From positions 1 through 64,000 of the forward strand of contig NZ_CAXBDD010000001.1 in the NCBI RefSeq assembly GCF_963974515.1: DNA of 64,000 nucleotides. The letters run 5' to 3'. The notes under the pieces were generated by a model. That model had not been told where the DNA came from, made no database searches, and saw only the letters and a program-made list of their open reading frames with translations. The stretch comes from Sunxiuqinia sp963974515. GTDB lineage: Bacteria; Bacteroidota; Bacteroidia; Bacteroidales; Prolixibacteraceae. A program made the position numbers and the translations under genes. Position 1 is the first letter of the stretch; every line of letters begins with the position of its first letter. Shown piece by piece: positions 62,318-64,000 of this stretch.

Positions 62318-62575
62318 TCTACAAGCTTTAGTAAGTTTTTTTTCAAACCTTAGGATTTTGCAACTCATGAGAATTAACAAATTTTGTACTTTAAGGTTTT
62401 GCAGCTCAAGTTAAAAAAATATCCCCACAAATCATTTAATAGCTGCCGGCATAACCGGCAATTGGTCTGCTTTTATTAAGTATCTGAACCTGAACATCGT
62501 TTCATGCGAGAGGAGTGCAAGTAAAATAGATCAAGATTATTAAGAATAATTATTCGATAGATAATTTCGATGTAT

Positions 62576-63688
62576 CTAATCCAAATTCTCGGTGAGCTTC
62601 CGTACGATCTTCAGGTTATCGAGAAACTCTTTAGCAATGACACGAACAATTGTATAGGCAGGAATAGCCAGAATCATACCCAGAATACCTGCCACACTTC
62701 CGGCAGCCATAATAACCAGAAAAATTTCCAAAGGATGTGCTTTCACGCTGCTTGAATAAATTAAAGGCTGAAAGAGTATGTTATCAATCACCTGTACCAC
62801 AACAAAAACCAGTAACATCAACCCAAGCAATGGTAAAGTATACCCCATGAAATCAGCATTCAGGTTAATGGCTACTCCGATTAAAAGACCGACGATAGCT
62901 CCCATCCATGGGCCGAGATAGGGTATAACATTAAACAAGCCGCAAAACAGGCCTATCACGACGGCGTGGCTGAAATCGATTCCAACAATCGCCAGTCCCA
63001 AGGTAACCAAAAGACCAACCATCGTAATTTCAAACAACAACCCGACGAAATATCGCCGCAATAAATTATAGATGGAACTTAAAATCCGACTCACTTTATC
63101 TTCATAATCTGAAGGGATCACCAATAAGATACTGTCACGAAACATATTTTCTTCCTTCAAAAAAAAGAACGTGATAAAAGATACAGCGAAGAAGGTGATA
63201 AACACTTCCCCCAAGGTTCCGGCTACAAAGCCAAACACATCGGTTAACTGCGAAAAATTGAGCCGATCTCCAAACTGTGTTTTCAGCAAGGCCATCAGGC
63301 GGGCATCATTTTCAGGGGCAGTATCTTCACCAAAAAACTCCGTCCAGCGCCGGATAGGATTTTCAAAAACTTCAACGACCGCATTAAAATCAATGGTTGA
63401 GAGCTGTTCGAACTCATTAATCAATAAAGGGATTAAAAAGCGAAATGAGCCAATGAAAAATACCCAAAAGATAAACAGCGTTAGAAAGGCTGAGACAGAA
63501 TTGGAGATGGAAAAGCGCCCCAGATTTGCGCTGTGAAAAAAACGAACAACCGGACGGCCCACCAACGATAAAACAGCGGAAATTAAAACATAGGTTACAA
63601 TAGCACTAAAGTACCATACCAGAAATAGGACGACAAGAAAACCTGCTACCAGCAAAATATTTCTGGTTCTTCCCTGAACTTTTATCAT
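62576..63688 (-). CDS. AI-2E family transporter (PerM-like)
   Basis: A 370-residue membrane protein with eight or so spans: pairs at about 8-45 and 62-88, a periplasmic domain (about 95-155), then 160-185, 220-250, 255-290 and 300-345. GLFCGLFNVIPYLGPWMGAI is the family signature (with Pro-Tyr-Leu-Gly-Pro). The class was named for AI-2 export (TqsA) but includes Na+/H+ antiporters and permeases, and the substrate is unknown. It is isolated and read on the minus strand, upstream of the act operon by about 260 bases. Confidence 0.88.
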   Translation of the reverse strand: MIKVQGRTRNILLVAGFLVVLFLVWYFSAIVTYVLISAVLSLVGRPVVRFFHSANLGRFSISNSVSAFLTLFIFWVFFIGSFRFLIPLLINEFEQLSTIDFNAVVEVFENPIRRWTEFFGEDTAPENDARLMALLKTQFGDRLNFSQLTDVFGFVAGTLGEVFITFFAVSFITFFFLKEENMFRDSILLVIPSDYEDKVSRILSSIYNLLRRYFVGLLFEITMVGLLVTLGLAIVGIDFSHAVVIGLFCGLFNVIPYLGPWMGAIVGLLIGVAINLNADFMGYTLPLLGLMLLVFVVVQVIDNILFQPLIYSSSVKAHPLEIFLVIMAAGSVAGILGMILAIPAYTIVRVIAKEFLDNLKIVRKLTENLD

Positions 63689-63876
63689 CGTAAAGGTTTT
63701 TCACAAATATACCGGATAATTTCAAGTTATAAAGCGATTAGGCAGATTAGATACCGAGGATTAACCTTCCTAAACTATGATCAATCCACAAAACCGCCAA
63801 TTCAAAGACTTCTAATTAACACAATGATGCCATCGATGCTGTATTTTTAATAAATTTGTAAACCAATGAAAAAAGT

Positions 63877-64000
63877 ATGACTACCAGTAAGCTAAGAGCC
63901 CTAATTGTTGATGACGAGAAAGAAGCGCGGGATGTGCTAAAATACATGCTCAAGAAACATTCTGAAATTAAAGTTATTGACGAAGCTGAAAGCACCGAAT
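63877..64000 (+). CDS. Response regulator receiver domain, truncated by the window edge
   Basis: The first 41 codons of a receiver domain: MTTSKLRALIVDDEKEARDV, then KYMLKKHSEIKVIDEAESTE. The two Asp residues in IVDDE are the conserved acidic pair. The phospho-acceptor Asp and any effector domain lie beyond position 64000. The start pattern is typical of LytTR response regulators of Bacteroidota, but this is an inference. An earlier ATG at 63866 is followed at once by TGA and was rejected. Confidence 0.8.
   Translation, partial: MTTSKLRALIVDDEKEARDVLKYMLKKHSEIKVIDEAESTE

Overview
The window looks like a chromosomal segment of a facultatively anaerobic or microaerobic member of the Bacteroidota, probably near Marinilabiliales/Prolixibacteraceae. 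This placement is an inference from gene content and promoter style. The supporting features are an alternative complex III (act) operon, a fused CcoNO cbb3 oxidase, a K+-dependent membrane pyrophosphatase with the insertion I associate with this phylum, DUF3078 and carboxypeptidase-regulatory-domain proteins, NodT-type lipoprotein efflux channels, and -7 boxes of the TAnnTTTG type. No rRNA, tRNA, CRISPR array or intact insertion sequence was seen.

Layout. Positions 1-500 are a scar of mobile DNA: the 3' end of an ORF with an in-frame stop, and on the minus strand what looks like the 3' end (domains V and VI) of a decayed group II intron. Positions 685-6295 hold the nitrite-ammonification locus: nrfH, nrfA, an outer-membrane barrel, and a ResB/CcsA (system II) cytochrome c maturation pair. 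An 18-bp palindromic operator upstream of nrfH recurs almost identically, with nearly the same spacing to a -7 box, upstream of a PepSY-TM membrane protein (6776-8308). From 8300 to 19135 are mixed housekeeping and accessory genes: a methyltransferase, LMW-PTP, MATE exporter, H+/Na+-pyrophosphatase, PD40 protein, SRPBCC protein, DUF3078 protein and CYTH protein. From 19491 to 22957 lies hydCBA for a trimeric NAD-linked [FeFe]-hydrogenase whose NuoF-like subunit is unusually short. The maturase HydE is nearby (24983-26077), but HydF and HydG are not in the window. From 26591 to 32476 is an RND tripartite efflux operon on the minus strand, followed by DUF502, a NatA/NatB-type ABC exporter, cysK and a minimal MscS protein.

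From 38106 to 62317 is a large respiratory island. Reading rightwards it has the cbb3 set (ccoI, ccoS, ccoNO, ccoQ, ccoP, ccoG, ccoH and a TauE/SafE-like protein). Next comes the caa3 set (SCO1, A2-type subunit I, subunit III, subunit IV, subunit II fused to cytochrome c, and CtaB) with periplasm-facing DUF302 and HMA proteins. Reading leftwards from 62317 it has actABCD, actF and actE. Together these encode quinol oxidation by alternative complex III, a low-affinity caa3 branch and a high-affinity cbb3 branch. NrfHA gives an anaerobic nitrite branch and the hydrogenase a fermentative redox valve. The right edge cuts a LytTR-type response regulator.

Most notable regulatory finding: cysK (36023) is preceded by a 22-codon ORF with the core Met-Cys-Met-Cys-Cys-Cys-Met, then a perfect terminator hairpin. 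The last codons of the ORF carry GGAAGG, complementary to the CCTTCC of the terminator's 5' arm. This is the geometry of a cysteine-sensing translational attenuator.

Start sites were revised where the longest ORF was implausible. Two genes (24493, 38106) appear to use TTG and one (hydE) GTG.
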